The position numbers and the translations under genes were made by a program. The notes below the pieces were generated by a model that did no database searches, was not told the DNA's origin, and saw nothing but the letters and a program-made list of their open reading frames with translations. A stretch of 64,000 nucleotides of DNA from Pochonia chlamydosporia 170 (Eukaryota; Ascomycota; Sordariomycetes; Hypocreales; Clavicipitaceae), in assembly GCF_001653235.2 (NCBI RefSeq), contig NC_035792.1, positions 3,162,001 to 3,226,000 of the forward strand, given 5' to 3'. The first letter of the stretch is position 1; each line of letters begins with the position of its first letter. Below, piece by piece: positions 62,840-64,000 of the stretch.

Positions 62840-64000
62840 GGTCGCATGGCTTTGGGAGGTCTTGGGATCTATTCTCCTTACCATGTCATATGGCAGTTAC
62901 TTTAAGACTCGGCCAACTTTCAGGAACACCGCCAAATGTCACTTCTTGTCCTCCCTTCCAGGGTAATTGTTTCTTTCCTTTTCCTTCCGTGGTTTTGTCC
63001 GGCTGGGAAAATCTGTACGATTGAGGGCTTTGGATACCTCATTTGAACACCTATCCATGTGCGTCATGTATAGACTTACGACATGTCGTCCTATGTCTTG
63101 ATACCCCATTTTTTCAGCAATGCAAGAATAGCACAATCGACATATCCTGGAATATTCAAAATGTATAAATATCTCAACCAGCATCTGAGACCCTTTGGCC
63201 TCGAAGTCTCTCGATTCGATCTCGAGTCTCTCGGTAATAACGGGTGACTCTCCCTCTGAATAGAGTGGATGAAACCTGCCTCAGCTTCACGCCGTCGGAT
63301 TACATGGTCCACGATTCTTCGGAAATCCAGTTACAACTGTTTCTTTTGTTAACTTGCCACTAATCGGCCGCTAACAGGTTTTACCCCAAAACCTGCTTGT
63401 GGCAGTGCATGATCAGCCTCTGAATGACGTTGACTGTCCGAGGGAAAAAAGAAAACACCTCGAGTATTTTAGCTTCCGATCTGACTGCACAACATTCAAC
63501 GGCCGAACAAAAGCGGACGTAAGGACTCGCAAGCCGCTTGCTAGAACTTGCTGGCTATCAAGGCCTTCGTTGGTGGCAGCGTCGCAACCATTTTCCAGGA
63601 GTTAGCGTTGCCTGTCACGTAAACAGTCTGGTAAAAGGTATTTGCCCATATCTAAGTATACACTAACACATCTCAATGTGCCTCAGCATGTAACACTGTG
63701 TGCTATATATCTGACTTATTTAAATACTTTTGACCCCCTTACTGTAGGTTATCTCTTGTTGCGGCCAACTTGCTTGATGGCACTGAAAGACAACACCCTG
63801 ACCTTGCATATTTAATTGGGATGACTGTAGTATATATATTAGGTAGCAATCCTTAAGGCAGTGCAACTCACCTAGGTTGACGTGTCGTCACTCTGCTCCC
63901 AATCTCATTTCGGGTATAAAAACTCGCTTGCATGAACTAGTCACGCTCCGATCATGTTTTAGAGCGTTGGCATTTGGCTTTGTCTTAACAAGGCCGCGGA
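62840..64000. other. Right-edge region without a supported gene
   Basis: This is 3' flank of the kinase gene and a partly AT-rich tail (63640-63860, with several TATATA and TATTTAAATA stretches). Short frames have no recognisable domains. I see no repeat copy that would mark it as a mutated transposon. Confidence 0.45.

Noticed and set aside
1..64000. CRISPR arrays, tRNA, rRNA, intact transposable elements
   Set aside because: I looked for spaced direct repeats, tRNA B-box sequences, rRNA-like blocks and transposase or reverse transcriptase motifs and found none that hold up. The one B-box-like string (near 11298) is inside the M20 coding sequence.

Overview
This window is nuclear DNA of a filamentous ascomycete. 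Short introns (mostly 45-100 nt) with GTAAGT/GTATGT-type donors and CTAAC/CTGAC branch sites interrupt most genes. The proteins are typical of Pezizomycotina: a RID/Masc1-type cytosine methyltransferase, a WASP/Las17 homologue, CHS5, a homeobox plus C2H2 regulator and a CetA/CalA-like thaumatin. A member of the Sordariomycetes, probably Hypocreales, is my best guess from the overall character of the proteins; the sequence alone does not prove it. I find no prokaryotic operon, rRNA, tRNA, CRISPR array or intact transposon.

Layout, left to right. At 0.8-1.8 kb (minus) lies an APH-like kinase-fold gene whose catalytic motifs are altered. At 2.9-3.2 kb (plus) is a tiny two-exon hydrophilic protein. 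At 4.3-6.4 kb (plus) is the actin nucleation promoter WASP/Las17, containing a 20-N assembly gap. At 7.3-8.2 kb (minus) is eIF1A, and at 9.2-9.9 kb (plus) an unrecognised protein. At 10.3-12.6 kb (minus) one gene fuses a diaminopropionate ammonia-lyase-like PLP enzyme to an M20 metallopeptidase. At 14.0-15.7 kb (plus) is the homeobox/C2H2 factor and at 16.7-17.6 kb (minus) the thaumatin-like secreted protein. From 18.8 to 20.8 kb (minus) are a GNAT acetyltransferase and a D-2-hydroxyacid dehydrogenase. CHS5 (22.2-23.4 kb, plus) converges on an SDR (23.5-24.3 kb, minus). A long unrecognised protein occupies 25.2-27.5 kb (minus), followed by about 3.5 kb without a gene.

From 30.9 to 43.9 kb lies a nucleic-acid block: SEN1 (minus), diverging from the RID-type DNA methyltransferase (plus), which is followed by a second SF1 helicase-like protein (plus). 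At 46.3-48.2 kb (plus) is a C2H2 zinc-finger protein with an N-terminal membrane segment. RRP40 (minus) and the Hsp70-like SSZ1 (plus) share a 386-bp divergent promoter. Then come an NT-C2 (EEIG1/EHBP1-type) protein (minus, tiny 5' exons), POP1 (plus), a GFA-family protein (plus), the elongation factor EAF (minus) and an SRPK-like kinase (plus). The last 1.2 kb hold nothing I can support.

The genes do not form a single pathway, and I see no biosynthetic cluster. RNA and ribosome functions recur (eIF1A, SEN1, RRP40, POP1, EAF, SSZ1), mostly as ordinary housekeeping genes. The most notable items are the membrane-segment zinc-finger protein, the lyase-peptidase fusion (which resembles the ygeX-ygeY neighbours of E. 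coli), the RID methyltransferase beside two SF1 helicases, and the APH-like protein with lost catalytic residues. Exon boundaries were worked out by eye from splice consensus, reading frame and protein continuity.
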